Part shown: one piece after another, positions 13,988 to 23,430 of the stretch
Layout: each line of letters starts with the position of its first letter
How positions within the stretch are numbered: the first letter of the stretch is position 1
Assembly (NCBI RefSeq): GCF_027942865.1
Contig: NC_134509.1
Coordinates: forward strand, 18,340,697-18,404,696
From: Odontesthes bonariensis
Lineage: Eukaryota > Chordata > Actinopteri > Atheriniformes > Atherinopsidae
Direction of reading: 5' to 3'
Length of the DNA: 64,000 bases
The notes under the pieces: generated by a model
Told to the model about the DNA's origin: nothing
Seen by the model: only the letters and a program-made list of their open reading frames with translations
Databases searched by the model: none
Position numbers and translations under genes: made by a program

Positions 13988-14179
13988 AGGTTCAGGTTCA
14001 GGTTCAGGTTCAGGTTCAGGCTGGTTCCTGTGAATAAAGGTGGTTTGGTGATGTGAGTGCTGAGCTCGGACATGGAGAAGAGTCGTGGACAGTCAGAGAT
14101 GGTCACCTCACCTCTGAGCTTTGCTCTGGCTCTCATGTTCCCCACACAGAGAGGTTTTAGTGTCCTCACACTGATCCAT
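3653..14179 (-). CDS. NLRC3-like fish NLR (FISNA-NACHT-LRR-B30.2), complete gene
   Basis: Probable cytosolic innate sensor of the fish-expanded NLR-C family. Eleven minus-strand exons with GT/AG borders join in frame: 14179-14112, 14027-13818, 11967-11836, 11055-10977, 10837-10630, 10482-8694, 8606-8433, 7802-7629, 7258-7097, 4349-4303 and 4182-3653. They sum to 3573 nt, about 1190 residues plus stop. Order: start exon MDQCED; Glu-Pro and Gly-Pro repeat exons (about 23-137); helical linker (138-232); FISNA (about 236-310); NACHT with Walker A GVAGIGKT (about 326-333) and Walker B FIFDGLDE (about 399-406); winged-helix/HD2; LRRs (829-999); PRY-SPRY (1015-1190). No in-frame stop was met. No pyrin or CARD domain is recognised. 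Every join keeps phase, so the gene is probably functional; an additional LRR exon in the long last introns cannot be excluded. Confidence 0.85.
4303..4349 (-). CDS. NLR 47-nt linker exon before B30.2
   Basis: Too short for ORF calling. It is bounded by cctttcag and gtgagt. In frame it reads [15 protein letters not shown], the standard short linker joining LRR and B30.2 exons in fish NLRC3-like genes. Its phase fits both the upstream LRR exon (ends AG) and the downstream B30.2 exon. Confidence 0.85.
4350..7096. other. Long NLR intron, with one MITE
   Basis: The intron between the last LRR exon and the B30.2 linker. It holds the hAT-type MITE at 4931-5343. The remainder, including 5400-6800, shows no further LRR exon or other recognisable coding sequence on either strand. 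Confidence 0.5.
4931..5343. mobile_element. hAT-like MITE with 8-bp TSD
   Basis: The 413-bp block is bracketed by the direct repeat tcagaaac (4923-4930 and 5344-5351), a perfect 8-bp duplication as made by hAT transposases. Ends are roughly inverted (AGGGCCGC against CCAGGCCCGC), and a gggacaaaat motif occurs near both ends. It contains poly-T and poly-C runs and no coding capacity. Confidence 0.7.
7097..8606 (-). CDS. NLR leucine-rich repeat exons (three)
   Basis: Three phase-2 exons at 8606-8433 (174 nt), 7802-7629 (174 nt) and 7258-7097 (162 nt). The first two are near-identical copies ([33 protein letters not shown]), so they arose by recent exon duplication. The third is a different type ([30 protein letters not shown]) and is 12 nt shorter at its 3' end than the usual 174-nt unit, because the normal CRLDTLR end is replaced by KLR. 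The splice sites are intact. Confidence 0.88.
7318..7440 (-). repeat. SINE/LINE tail-type dispersed repeat in NLR intron
   Basis: Contains the motif catccatccattttctaacc followed by a block with ggctggagcctatcccagct. This is a very common dispersed fish repeat in antisense orientation. The same family tail, with the atggatgga end, is seen near 36280-36330 and near 51400. Confidence 0.6.
8694..10482 (-). CDS. NLR central exon: FISNA-NACHT-winged helix/HD2
   Basis: A single 1789-nt exon, typical in size for the NACHT exon of fish NLRs, between a ttcattcag acceptor and a gtgagt donor. It starts inside the frame (LCGRKLKS, then the FISNA hallmark [11 protein letters not shown] and LYITEGG). It carries Walker [13 protein letters not shown], Walker [16 protein letters not shown], the sensor region WITTRPAAA, and the [15 protein letters not shown] motif of the helical region. 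NACHT modules bind and hydrolyse ATP to drive oligomerisation. All key nucleotide-binding residues are present. Confidence 0.93.
10630..11055 (-). CDS. NLR exons 4-5: linker and pre-FISNA helical region
   Basis: The exon 11055-10977 (79 nt) reads [20 protein letters not shown] and ends exactly at ATG before gtctgt. The exon 10837-10630 (208 nt) continues [20 protein letters not shown] and [16 protein letters not shown] before gtaaga. Both match the conserved segment that precedes FISNA in fish NLRC3-like proteins. The second is charged and probably helical. Confidence 0.85.
11836..11967 (-). CDS. NLR exon 3 with Gly-Pro repeat
   Basis: A 132-nt exon (acceptor tctgtcag, donor gtgagc). It opens IHQR, then a run of Pro-Gly pairs coded by 6-bp units (about 11920-11955), then [12 protein letters not shown] and a PSPQR end. 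PSCVS-K-SD is the conserved core of this fish NLR exon; the Gly-Pro run is an expansion in front of it. It is paralogous to the Glu-Pro exon at 13818-14027. Confidence 0.82.
12131..12993. repeat. Duplicated ~180-bp intronic segment split by a MITE
   Basis: The block 12131-12310 recurs at 12786-12993 with few differences; both contain ctcagctgcttcctgcacag and end aaatgagcct. A related piece with cccttgtggcagctctg appears at about 12080-12110 and 13200-13225. The second copy has a ~22-bp insertion near 12930. It lies in the NLR intron between the two proline-repeat exons, and so looks like part of the same tandem duplication that copied the exon. Confidence 0.65.
12313..12779. mobile_element. 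Inverted-repeat MITE, ~467 bp
   Basis: Left end AAGCCTCGTTTCCACTATGC and right end, reverse-complemented, AAGCCTCATTCCCACTATGC form clear terminal inverted repeats that extend through further GGTACGGGT motifs. The uninterrupted sister sequence at about 12984-12996 reads gagcctttag, so the target was near cct/tta. This is compatible with a 3-bp TTA-type duplication (PIF/Harbinger-like), but the left copy reads ata, so the superfamily is uncertain. No transposase is encoded. Confidence 0.65.
13818..14027 (-). CDS. NLR exon 2 with Glu-Pro repeat
   Basis: A 210-nt exon between a ttcacag acceptor and a gtgagt donor. In the gene's frame the 6-bp repeat reads as a long run of Glu-Pro pairs with a single Ala-Pro, then [18 protein letters not shown]. 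The Ser-Gly and Leu-Asn readings of other frames are shadows. The conserved PSCVS-K-SD core shows it is a duplicate of the exon at 11836-11967, with a different repeat amplified in each. The repeat tract is likely length-polymorphic but always in multiples of two residues, so frame is kept. Confidence 0.82.
14112..14179 (-). CDS. NLR start exon
   Basis: Translation is taken to start at the ATG at 14179-14177. The exon reads [20 protein letters not shown] then AQR and ends at gtgagg with phase 2. The start peptide and the GEHESQ-KAQR end match the usual first coding exon of fish NLRC3-like genes. It was found from the family pattern because it is too short to stand out as an ORF. Confidence 0.8.
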
Positions 14180-15560
14180 GCTGCTGAACTCACATCAGCT
14201 CACACACACGTTCTACCTTCATCTGCAGAGGAAACACACATCATTCATCTGCACACCAACTCAAATCCTCCTCTCCATCATTTGGGCTGTAAAAAGATCA
14301 GCTGCTCCTCTGATTGGCTCTGATTCTCTGCCATCAGCTACTGTACTTCTACTGTCAGTCCACTAGATGGAGTCACACACAGTGTCAGTTAATCAATAAG
14401 CTGATCATCGTGTAGATTTGTCTTCAAACACAAACTGATCAAAGTTTGTTCTGAAATAAGAAGTGAACATGTTCTCCAACATTACAGAGCAGAAACAAAC
14501 AGGAAAGTTTGAACTTACACTTTGTTCAGAGTTGAAGAAGAAGAAGAAGGCTCTCCGCTCCACAGACCGAGACACAGGTGAGCTGCTTCCTGTAACCAGT
14601 CAGAGCTCCACCTGTGACGGAGGCAGGACAGGGAGGACCAGTCCAGCCGGTTGAGTTCATGTTAAAACACACCTCCATGTTCCTTAACAACAAACTGATC
14701 TGAAAACATTTCTTCAGTCTGAATGTCTTCTTGGATCCAGCCTCTAAATTCCACTCTGCCCGGGGACATTTCTCTGCTGTCTGCGTGTTAGAACAGGTGT
14801 GTTCAGGTATGACTGATGGTTTCTGACTCTCCTTCAAAGGCTGCTAAAGTACACAGAACCTCTTTTTAAGTAGAGGCACATGTACTTTGGTTAAAAGAAG
14901 AAAATCTTCCGATTCAACTTCAAAAGAAAAGAACAGGCTGTGAAATATCAAATTAGATCAGATTTTTGTCTTTGAGTCATGAATGTTCATTCTTTCAGTT
15001 TGTCAGATCATCCTCTTCTTTGTGTGTTCAAAGAGTCAATCAGTCACCTTCTATAAGTACATTTCTTCTCAGAAGCTGGATAGTGAACTCAAACCTTAAC
15101 AAAAAATGGTGAGATAAGACAGAGTAATGAGGGAACACTCGGTTTCTGTGTCTCGGTCTCCAGAGGGCTCTGCAAACAAAGCTCCTGTCTCCTGAGATGC
15201 TGCAGTCCTCAGTGTAAGGGATTGGCTGAGGACCCAGCTGCTTGTGTAACAGCAGGCATCCAAAAGGTGGCGGTCTACATCTGAGGCAAAAAAAAAATAC
15301 AGGAAGGAGGAAGCTCGAGGACAAAGCAAAAGTTACGAGAGTAATGGCAGGACGTACAAACGACACAGATGTAGAGACAAGACTTCATACAAGCTGAGAG
15401 CTAATGAGGGCAGGAAGCAAAGCTGCAGATCACACACAAGGGTCAGGATTACAGAAATAATACAGGAACTGAACCAAACACGGGAAGAAATCCTAAAGAA
15501 TTAAAACTTAACTAAAACTTAACCTAAAAAGTAGTTTAACAATAATTCACAGAGCAGTCA
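14180..15560. other. Upstream flank of the NLR gene
   Basis: This would contain the NLR promoter and 5' UTR (minus strand), but no TATA box or motif can be named with confidence. There is a short GAA tract near 14535. The open frames near 15040-15366 have no recognisable domain. Confidence 0.4.
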
Positions 15561-15568
15561 CACATTTA

Positions 15569-16485
15569 CAGAGGTGTCAAGTAACGAAGTACAAATACTT
15601 TGTTACTGTACTTAAGTACACTTTTTAGGTATCTGTACTTTACTTCATTACTTATTTTTCTGCCTACTTCTGACTTCTACTCATTACATTTTCACACAAG
15701 TATCTGTACTTTCTATTCCTTACATTTTCAAAACAAACAGCCTCGTTACTCTTGGCTTCAGTTTTTTTTTTGGTAACTCTTGGCTTCAGTTTAATGTTTA
15801 TGTATTTCACGTCATGTGCGCCATCCAATACAGATCAGTGGCGCCATCCACACCTAGTGAGAACGAGTGTAATTGGATGAATCATATAACGCAAACACTC
15901 ATCGGTTTGGCTATTCGTCAAATTTGTGGTGACACACAAGGAAATCGTCATTCGTCAGAAGCAAGCAGGTGTTCTACAAACTGCAAATGCGAAGCTGCGC
16001 GAAGTGTGTGCCACGCCACAATGTCGGATTCAGAAAAAGATTGCGAAATGTCTGAAAGGTCGGACACAGGACACAGCGTATCAGGAGATGGAGACGGAGA
16101 CCAACAAGACCTTCCTCATCCTTGGCCCTATCTCAAAGAATTTTTCGAAATAGTCGGGTGCAAAAATGACTCGTGGAAGATGCAATGCAAACTCTGCACA
16201 CCCAAGACCCACGTGACCAACTAATCAGTTTTCAAATTAAGCTTGCAATTCATATAGTGGCATCTACCTTTTTGTGTGGGTTTTTAAAAAAAAAAAAATT
16301 ATAAATTTTTATTTAAAGGTTACTTTATACTTTTATACTTTAAGTAGGTTTTGGAGCACATACTTTTTCACTTTTACTTGAGTAAAGAGGTCAAGTTGAT
16401 ACTTCAACTTTTACCAGAGTGTTTTTAAACTGCAGTATCTATACTTCTACTTAAGTAACAAATGTGTGTACTTTTGACACCACTG
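15569..16485. mobile_element. hAT deletion derivative, perfect 8-bp TSD
   Basis: Ends CAGAGGTGTCAAGTAA and, reverse-complemented, CAGTGGTGTCAAAAGT are terminal inverted repeats starting with the hAT-typical CAG. The element is flanked on both sides by cacattta (15561-15568 and 16486-16493), a perfect 8-bp target duplication. Both ends are rich in acttaagtac-type subterminal motifs. Only the N-terminal zinc-finger part of a transposase remains, so it cannot move by itself. Confidence 0.88.
16021..16224 (+). pseudogene. BED zinc-finger N-terminus of a hAT transposase
   Basis: From the ATG at 16021 the frame reads an acidic leader then PYLKEFFEIVGCKNDSWKMQ and CKLCTPK, the start of a BED finger (aromatic residues plus the first CxxC). 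The frame stops at 16224, before the histidine pair. The catalytic hAT core is absent. It is contained within the element at 15569-16485. Confidence 0.65.
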
Positions 16486-16686
16486 CACATTTATCTAAAC
16501 CAGGAGACGGAGCAGCTCCAGACACACGTGACAGTTGGACGGGTGGGAGGTGTTTTTACTTCACGTTTTAAATCTGTGCTGGGTATGCCTTCATCAAACA
16601 GTTGCAGAAACAGGAACACGCATGAAAGATGGTTTAACTCTTTCTTCCTTTTATTTCTATAGCTTCAAGACAGCACTATAGTTTCA

Positions 16687-18463
16687 ATGCGTACAGCACT
16701 GGACAATGTTGCCCCTCTGAAAAGGAAGGTAATCAGTCAGAAGAGGTTGGCTCCTTGGTATAATTCACAGCTGCGTGCTTTAAAGCAGACTGCAAGAAAG
16801 CTGGAGAGACAGTGGCGTTCCTCTAATTTAGAAGAGTCTCAATTAGTCTGGAAAGATAGTTTAATAACGTATAAGAAAGCCCTTCGTAAAGCTAGAACTG
16901 CTTATTATTCATCATTGATAGAAGAGAATAAAAATAATCCCAGGTTTCTTTTCAGCACTGTAGCCAGTCTGACTAAGAGTCCGAGCTCTGCTGAGCCAGG
17001 TATTCCTTTAACTCTCAGCAGTGATGATTTCATGAGCTTCTTTATTAATAAAATTGTTTCTATCAGAGAGAAGATTGATGGAGTCCTTCCCACTATTATC
17101 AGTGATGTATCATCAAGTACAGCAGCTTTAGAAGTATCTTTAGAACCTGATTTGTATTTAGACGGCTTCTGCCCAGTTGATCTCTCTGAACTAACGACAG
17201 CAATAGTCTCTTCTAAACCATCAACTTGTGTTTTAGACCCAATCCCAACCAGACTGTTCAAGGAGGTTTTCCCATTAATTGACACTTCCATATTGGATTT
17301 GATCAATCTGTCTTTGTTGACAGGATATGTACCTCAGCCTTTTAAGGTTGCTGTAATTAAACCTTTACTTAAAAAACCTACTCTTGATTCAGAAGTGTTA
17401 GCTAATTATAGACCTATATCTAATCTCCCTTTTATGTCTAAAGTTCTTGAAAAAATAGTTGCAGCTCAGCTTTGTGATCACTTACACAGAAATAATCTGT
17501 TTGAAGAGTTTCAGTCAGGATTCAGAGTGCATCATAGCACAGAAACTGCACTGCTGAAAGTTACCAATGATCTCCTCTTAGCCTCTGATAGCGGACTTGT
17601 GTCTGTGCTTGTCCTGTTGGATCTCAGTGCTGCATTTGATACGGTCGATCACAGTATCTTATTACACAGACTTGAACATGTTATCGGGATTAAAGGAACT
17701 GCATTAGGCTGGTTTAAGTCATATTTATCTGATAGATTTCAGTTTGTTCTTGTAAATGAAGAATCTTCCTCACACACCAGAGTAAGTCATGGAGTTCCTC
17801 AGGGTTCTGTGCTTGGACCGATTCTTTTTACTTTATACATGCTTCCATTAGGTAACATTATTAGACAGCATGGCATAAATTTCCATTGCTATGCTGATGA
17901 TACTCAGCTGTACTTATCTATAAAACCAGATGAACCCAATAGGTTGGTCAGACTACAAGCATGTCTTAAAGACATAAAGACCTGGATGACTCAGAACTGT
18001 CTGCTTCTAAATTCAGACAAAACTGAAGTCGTTATCTTTGGACCTGAGCGTTTCAGGGAGAAATTGTCTCGCTATATAGTTACTCTAGATGGTATTTCCT
18101 TGGCTTCTAGTTCTACAGTGAGGAACCTTGGAGTTATTTTTGACCAGAACTTATCATTTGACTCGCATATAAAACAGGTTTCTAGGACTGCCTTCTTTCA
18201 TCTTCGTAATATTGTTAAAATCAGGAACATCTTGTCTCAGAGTGATGCAGAAAAACTGCTCCATGCATTAGTTACTTCAAGATTGGACTGCTGTAATTCT
18301 TTATTATTGGGCTGTCCTACATATTCTCTGAAAAGCCTTCAGTTGATCCAAAATGCTGCAGCCAGAGTTCTGATGAGAACTAACAGGAGAGATCATATTT
18401 CTCCAGTTTTAGCTTCTCTTCATTGGCTCCCTGTTAAATTCAGAATAGAATTTAAGATTGGTG
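16687..18463 (+). mobile_element. L2-type LINE, reverse transcriptase part, truncated both ends
   Basis: An open frame starts at 16687 and stays open to 18642. It encodes an L2/Maui-like reverse transcriptase: [44 protein letters not shown], the catalytic [12 protein letters not shown] (F/Y-ADD box), [10 protein letters not shown] and the thumb region through [13 protein letters not shown]. The upstream endonuclease domain is missing, so it is 5' truncated. The 3' part breaks off at about 18464, in the middle of the usual C-terminal motif, and continues into unrelated sequence. The reading frame is otherwise uninterrupted, which suggests a fairly young copy. Confidence 0.88.
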
Positions 18464-19250
18464 GAAGTGTCTTGGTTTGGGTCAGCAGGTCCTTTGAGAG
18501 AACAGTAATCTCGTTTAGCTGCAAACAGAACGTCATGGCATCAGGTGCGACCGTGGTCTTAACTGCTTCTTCTCCAGCTCGCATCAATGTGACGCACCAA
18601 CAACTCTGTACATTCATGTCTCAGTCATCCCGGTCATGGTAATCTCAAATGCATCAATGAAGTCAACTGGACTTCTTCTCTTTGCTCTAAAAAGTTTTAT
18701 AATTCCTATTTGCTCGGTGGGAGTTTCCGGCTTCTAAAGTTCTGCTCGTAAAGTCACACTTTGAGATCCTTTCCGTCCCTGATTCACTGAGCTGACTTCA
18801 CAGACCTGCCACAGCAGGCCCGGCCCTAACCAATTTGGCGCCCTAGGCAAGATTTAAGGTGGCGCCCCCTTTTATCGCATTACATTTCACTGCTAGTGTA
18901 CATGCTCACAAGACACTGAATAGCTTTGTCTTGAACATTCTTTTATTTAAATAAAGCAATTGCACATTCAAAATACTTCAAGTATTAGATTTAAATATTC
19001 CCAAAATAAAAAGTGTAAACCAATTACATTAACCCTAATCGAACGCCCCCCCCCACGCGCCCCTTACAGACACACTTAGGGCCAGCAACTTTTCACCAAC
19101 TGTTCATTCACTAACGGTAATTAATATGATATAATAATTAGGCCTATCATTTCTACATATTATCTTTAATTAATTTACGCTTAATTTATTTTGCCTATTT
19201 GTCAACATATTTTCGTTAACATAGTTTCGTTTTTTACTCGAGGATTCACC
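18464..19250. repeat. Composite dispersed-repeat sequence
   Basis: After the LINE break the sequence includes a block beginning ggcccggccctaaccaattt (about 18816) with ggcgccctaggcaag, a familiar dispersed fish repeat end, plus an ataaagcaattgcac block. No coding domain is seen, and no partner inverted end was found, so the element type is left open. Confidence 0.5.
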
Positions 19251-20342
19251 TATGGCGTGATCTTTGTGCCACCAGGTTGAGCGCGCAGTGACACTGATTT
19301 GAGGGCACAGATCTATCTGAAGGAACAATAATTTTAAGCGTGTGCGTATGATTTTAAGCGTGTGCGTATGAATCTCACACACGCTCGCTCATAGGTGCTC
19401 GGACACGCGCTAAACTCTGACAAACTGCTCGCTGGAAAGGCTCACTCTGCTCGCTCGCGGCTCTGTCTCTGCTCGCAACTCTGTTAGTTGTATGTAAATG
19501 AGCCACGCCACCAGCCAATCACTGCAGAGTCTGCAGTGCAGACTCAATTGAACTTCTACCATCACCCTAAAGGAATTAAACTAGATGTTATATTTTTTTG
19601 TCAAACCAGTAACCATTACAGATTAAACCAATAACACAATTGATCAGTTTAAAGTTTAAAAGTTTAAAAAACCCACTGTGGGTCAGCTGCTATAGTTCAT
19701 AACTTACTAGGTAAAAACAACCACTTCAATACTTCAAACATTTAATTTCCTAAGCTGGTGTAGTTTTATTTTTCTACCGTTTTAGATTTTGATCAAATCA
19801 AATTTATTTGTAGCACATTTCATGTACAAAACAATTCTTTACACAAAATAAAAGCATTGCAGCAGGGAGTGGAAGAAACATTAAAAATACATAAAAGAAT
19901 ATAAAGAGAAACAAATAAAAAAAGTTGATGTTAGGTTTCTTTCTCTAAAATATTTGTGACACCCTACAACAGTAATCAGTAGGCTAACTAGCTAGCACCC
20001 AACTACACCAGTTTTAACATGATTACTACAATTCTTCCTCCTTATTTTTTTATTATTTATCACACAAATACCAGTCTGTGAAAACTACCAGTCTGTGATT
20101 GGCTGGTGGCGTGGCTCATTTACAACTAACAGAGTTGCGAGCGCAGAGACAGAGCCGCGAGCGAGCAGAGTGCCGTTCGAGCGAGCAGTTTGTCAGAGTT
20201 GAGCGCGTGTCCGAGCACCTATGAGCGAGCGTGTGTGAGATTCATACGCACACGCCTAAAATTATTGTTCCTTCAGATAGATCTGTGCCCTCAAATCAGT
20301 GTCACTGCGCGCTCAACCTGGTGGCACAAAGATCACGCCATA
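19251..20342. repeat. Long inverted repeat, arms ~250-280 bp
   Basis: The arm 19251-~19530 is the reverse complement of ~20095-20342 with few mismatches (shared motifs ggcacaaagatcacgcca, agatagatctgtgccctcaa, agcctcgctcata-type blocks). The left arm has one extra copy of a ~20-bp tgtgcgtatgattttaagcg unit. The ~560-bp spacer is AT-rich and contains a common caaatttatttgtagcac repeat. The outer right edge coincides exactly with the start of duplication copy A, so it probably inserted there and removed the upstream part. Confidence 0.75.
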
Positions 20343-21217
20343 CTCCCTGAGCTCCAGTTCTCGAGTCTCCCACAGTTCAAACACACAGATGATACAGTTG
20401 GTGATATGAGTTTTAATATGGATGTTTGCCGAACCCAATGTTAGACAAAGTATGCTTTGAAATCAAGGTGCCCCAGCTCAGATCTTTGCCCCCCATCAAC
20501 ACCTGTGTGTGACCCAGCTGGGGCGATTAATGAGCCCCACTCAGCCCCGGCTAACTCCTTCTTTCATGGGCTCCACGCAGCAGCCCGTCAGGATCGGTTC
20601 CTCCAGCATTCCTCGTGGAACATTTGGGATGTCCGACCTGTGTTGGTTCTGTGCAGATTCAAAGCAGAAAGCCTCAGCCTCAGCACGGGCGGCTAATTTT
20701 GCTCATATGTCATATTCCACAGATATTTTAACACAGTTAAAATCAATATCTTTAAATTCAAGTCTAATTCAGTTTAGTTTCATTTATGTCCATGTTTACT
20801 CTGGAATAGGTGCTACTTCTGTTTCTAATGGTGCTAACTTGTAGCTAAATATCCAGCTGGCGAACAGAACAAGGCTAAAGTCAAACATTAATGTCAAAGC
20901 AGAGCAGAACAAGCTCAACGAAACAGAACAGAACCACAAAGCCTGTGAACTACGACACCAGTGTTATTAATGTGCACTCGTTTCTTGTGTTTTTAATTCT
21001 TCAGGGAGGAAATTTCCCAGATTCATCCGGAGCTGTTGAGCCCTCCTGTCTGACCACAGTCTGCTACAGATGTGTGTCATTAGACGCTGCTGCCGGACTT
21101 TAACTGCAAAATAAAGACTTACAGGATAAAGAACAATATGATTTCACAGTAAGAAGTCTCAGTCTGTGACTGAACTTCTTCTTATTTATCGAGTTGAACA
21201 GAAGTATTGATGCTTCC
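20343..21217. repeat. Segmental duplication copy A, part 1
   Basis: 875 bp that align base for base in length with 56400-57274, starting at ctccctgagct and ending at gatgcttcc. Short frames shared by both copies (for example SSLPQFKHTDDTVGDM) show no known domain. It is cut at the left by the inverted repeat and at the right by the nested mobile element; the rest of copy A resumes at 42820. Confidence 0.85.
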
Positions 21218-21280
21218 TCACGGCTTGGAAGCTATGGAAGCCCATTTCCGCCATGAAAGAAAAAATAAAAGACCAACAGG

Positions 21281-21768
21281 AAGTCATAATTTCGACTTTC
21301 AAAGTCATAATTATGAGATAGAAAGTCATTATTATGAGATTCAAAGTCATAATTTCGGCTTTCAAAGTCATAATTATGAGATAGAAAGTCATAATTATGA
21401 GATTCAAAGTCATAATTTCGGCTTTCAAAGTCATAATTATGAGATAGAAAGTCATAATTACGAGATTCAAAGTCATAATTTCGACTTTCAAAGTCATAAT
21501 TATGAGATTCAAAGTCATAATTTCGACTTTCAAAGTCATAATTATGAGATAGAAAGTCATAATTTCGACTTTCAAAGTCATAATTATGAGATTCAAAGTC
21601 ATAATTATGAGATAGAAAGTCATTATTATGAGATTCAAAGTCATAATTTCGACTTTCAAAGTCATAATTATGAGATAGAAAGTCATAATTACGAGATTCA
21701 AAGTCATAATTTCGACTTTCAAAGTCATAATTATGAGATTCAAAGTCATAATTTCGACTTTCTATCTC
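21281..21768. repeat. Left terminal tandem array of ~21-bp units
   Basis: About 23 units alternate between the forms aaagtcataattatgagattc or ...gatag and aaagtcataatttcgactttc. Each contains near-palindromes (cataattatg). It is the mirror of the array at 42020-42772 and follows directly on the outer inverted end. Units contain no stop in several frames, so long repetitive ORFs on both strands are artefacts. Confidence 0.9.
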
Positions 21769-22613
21769 ACGATACCGGAGCAGTGAGAGACAAGTCTCCT
21801 TAGAAAAACAGCGTACTCCAGCACCCAGTTATATGCTCCTAAATCCAAGGTAAGCATAGGATCTCATTGTCAGTTAAAGGTAGGTACGCCTTCTTTGATT
21901 TCCAAGGTTATAGTTGTGTTAGTTTTGTGTCGCCACGGAAACGCCTGCAGACTGGCTTTATCAAATATGTAAACGAGTGAAATGTAAGTATCAGAAAAAA
22001 GCTGCTGGATAGTTTTTCGGTTAGTGTTGCCAGGTTCTATGGTTCTTTCGTTTTAAATGCTTTTTGATCGTGTGGTGGTGTGTACAGCGGTCGTTTTCAT
22101 AGCAACGTTAGCTAGCCGCAGGTTAACCGTCAAAGCGCGTTAACCTTGTTATATGACATTATTTAATTGGTTTTTTTTAAGTAGTCCGTTAATTAGATTG
22201 TTTTTATTTCAAAGTGTGAAAAAAAGTTTGTTAATGCTCTCCAAGAATTCAACAAGTTAGTAATTATTTTGCGGCATAAATACAAGCACGAGCTAGGAGG
22301 TAACACACCCCACAGCTTGTTGTATGCACATGCATAATGTGATTCACTATCTTCCCCGTTAAATTGTTTTTGTCGATATATAGACAAGAGTAAAATATGT
22401 AAGTGATATGCATCAGTTTTCAACCTGTTTTCTTAACAGTTTCATGTACATTTAAGCTAAGCTAATGCCGGAGGTCTACAGCTTTAGATTGACAATATTT
22501 ACAAAAGCAATTAAAAATAAGGGAAATTGAAAAACAAGGAACTAAACAACAAAAAATAAAAACAGGCAGGCCCTGTTGAAAATTTTAACTGTTTAACTTT
22601 ACTCAACTTTCAG
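21769..22613. other. Left interior of outer element, probable promoter region
   Basis: Unique sequence between the left array and the first exon-like block of the SAM-HECT gene. No ORF of note. It would hold the promoter for that gene; no specific box is claimed. Confidence 0.4.
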
Positions 22614-22630
22614 GATACCTGAAGGGCCTA

Positions 22631-23286
22631 TGTAAAGGACTACTAATATGTTCTGTATTATAAATTTATTCATATGTGTTTGTCCTTCTGCTGCAGCTGT
22701 TGCGCAGCCAATGCTTTTATTTTGAAAAGCTTAGAACAGGAAGGTGTCGTAAATCGATTGTCGCAAACTGCGGTAGTAGCGCGAACTCCGGGGAAAAGAG
22801 AGGCGATGTGCTCCACAGTTGAACGGAACATATTACTACAGTATTATTGTGGATTGAAAAGGTCCTTTAGCACCTGGTTGATGGAGGAACAAGGTTGGTA
22901 GTAGTGTTTTATTGTATAAATGTATATTTAATTATATTTCACGGAGCATACAGGTTGCTATCAAGCTTAGCAGTAATGTTTTTCCCAGTAGAGGGCACTC
23001 GTGTTTTATGTGTCAGTCATGTTTATCATATATAGGTTTATAAGTTTCAATGTTATATGCTATGTAAGGTCACAGGTTTTATCTTTGTGTATTTTGTTTT
23101 ATTTCACAGTACAGTAAAATATTGAAGACAATATTAACGAATAAAGGTAACATACTGTCAGAGTTACTAATAATGTATTTATTCTGTATGTTTCTAGCTC
23201 TTACGGTGTGTTCACATGCAAGGCTGTTCAATAAAGGATTGTGAACCATCAGTTTGAGAGACCATCTTTCCAACCGGGACGCTACA
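22631..23286 (+). repeat. BEL 5' LTR
   Basis: Begins tgtaaaggactactaatatg and ends gggacgctaca. It reads the same as the 3' LTR throughout. It contains an aataaagg polyadenylation-type site near 23228 and would supply the promoter for the element. Confidence 0.92.
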
Positions 23287-23430
23287 GTAAGAGCTTGACC
23301 CAAGCTGAGAAGAGCTTTATTACAAGCTAAGGAGAAGCTCATCCCATGCTCAGCATAGAGGTTCCAGTTCCACAACTCCAATCAAGGTCTTCTGGGATCC
23401 GATGGTCAACTATATCGTTCTATCTTCAGT

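Noticed and set aside
13806-14033. Ser-Gly repeat ORF (+) and Leu-Asn repeat ORF (-)
   Set aside because: The 6-bp repeat belongs to a minus-strand NLR exon, where the splice-supported frame reads Glu-Pro and continues into PSCVS.
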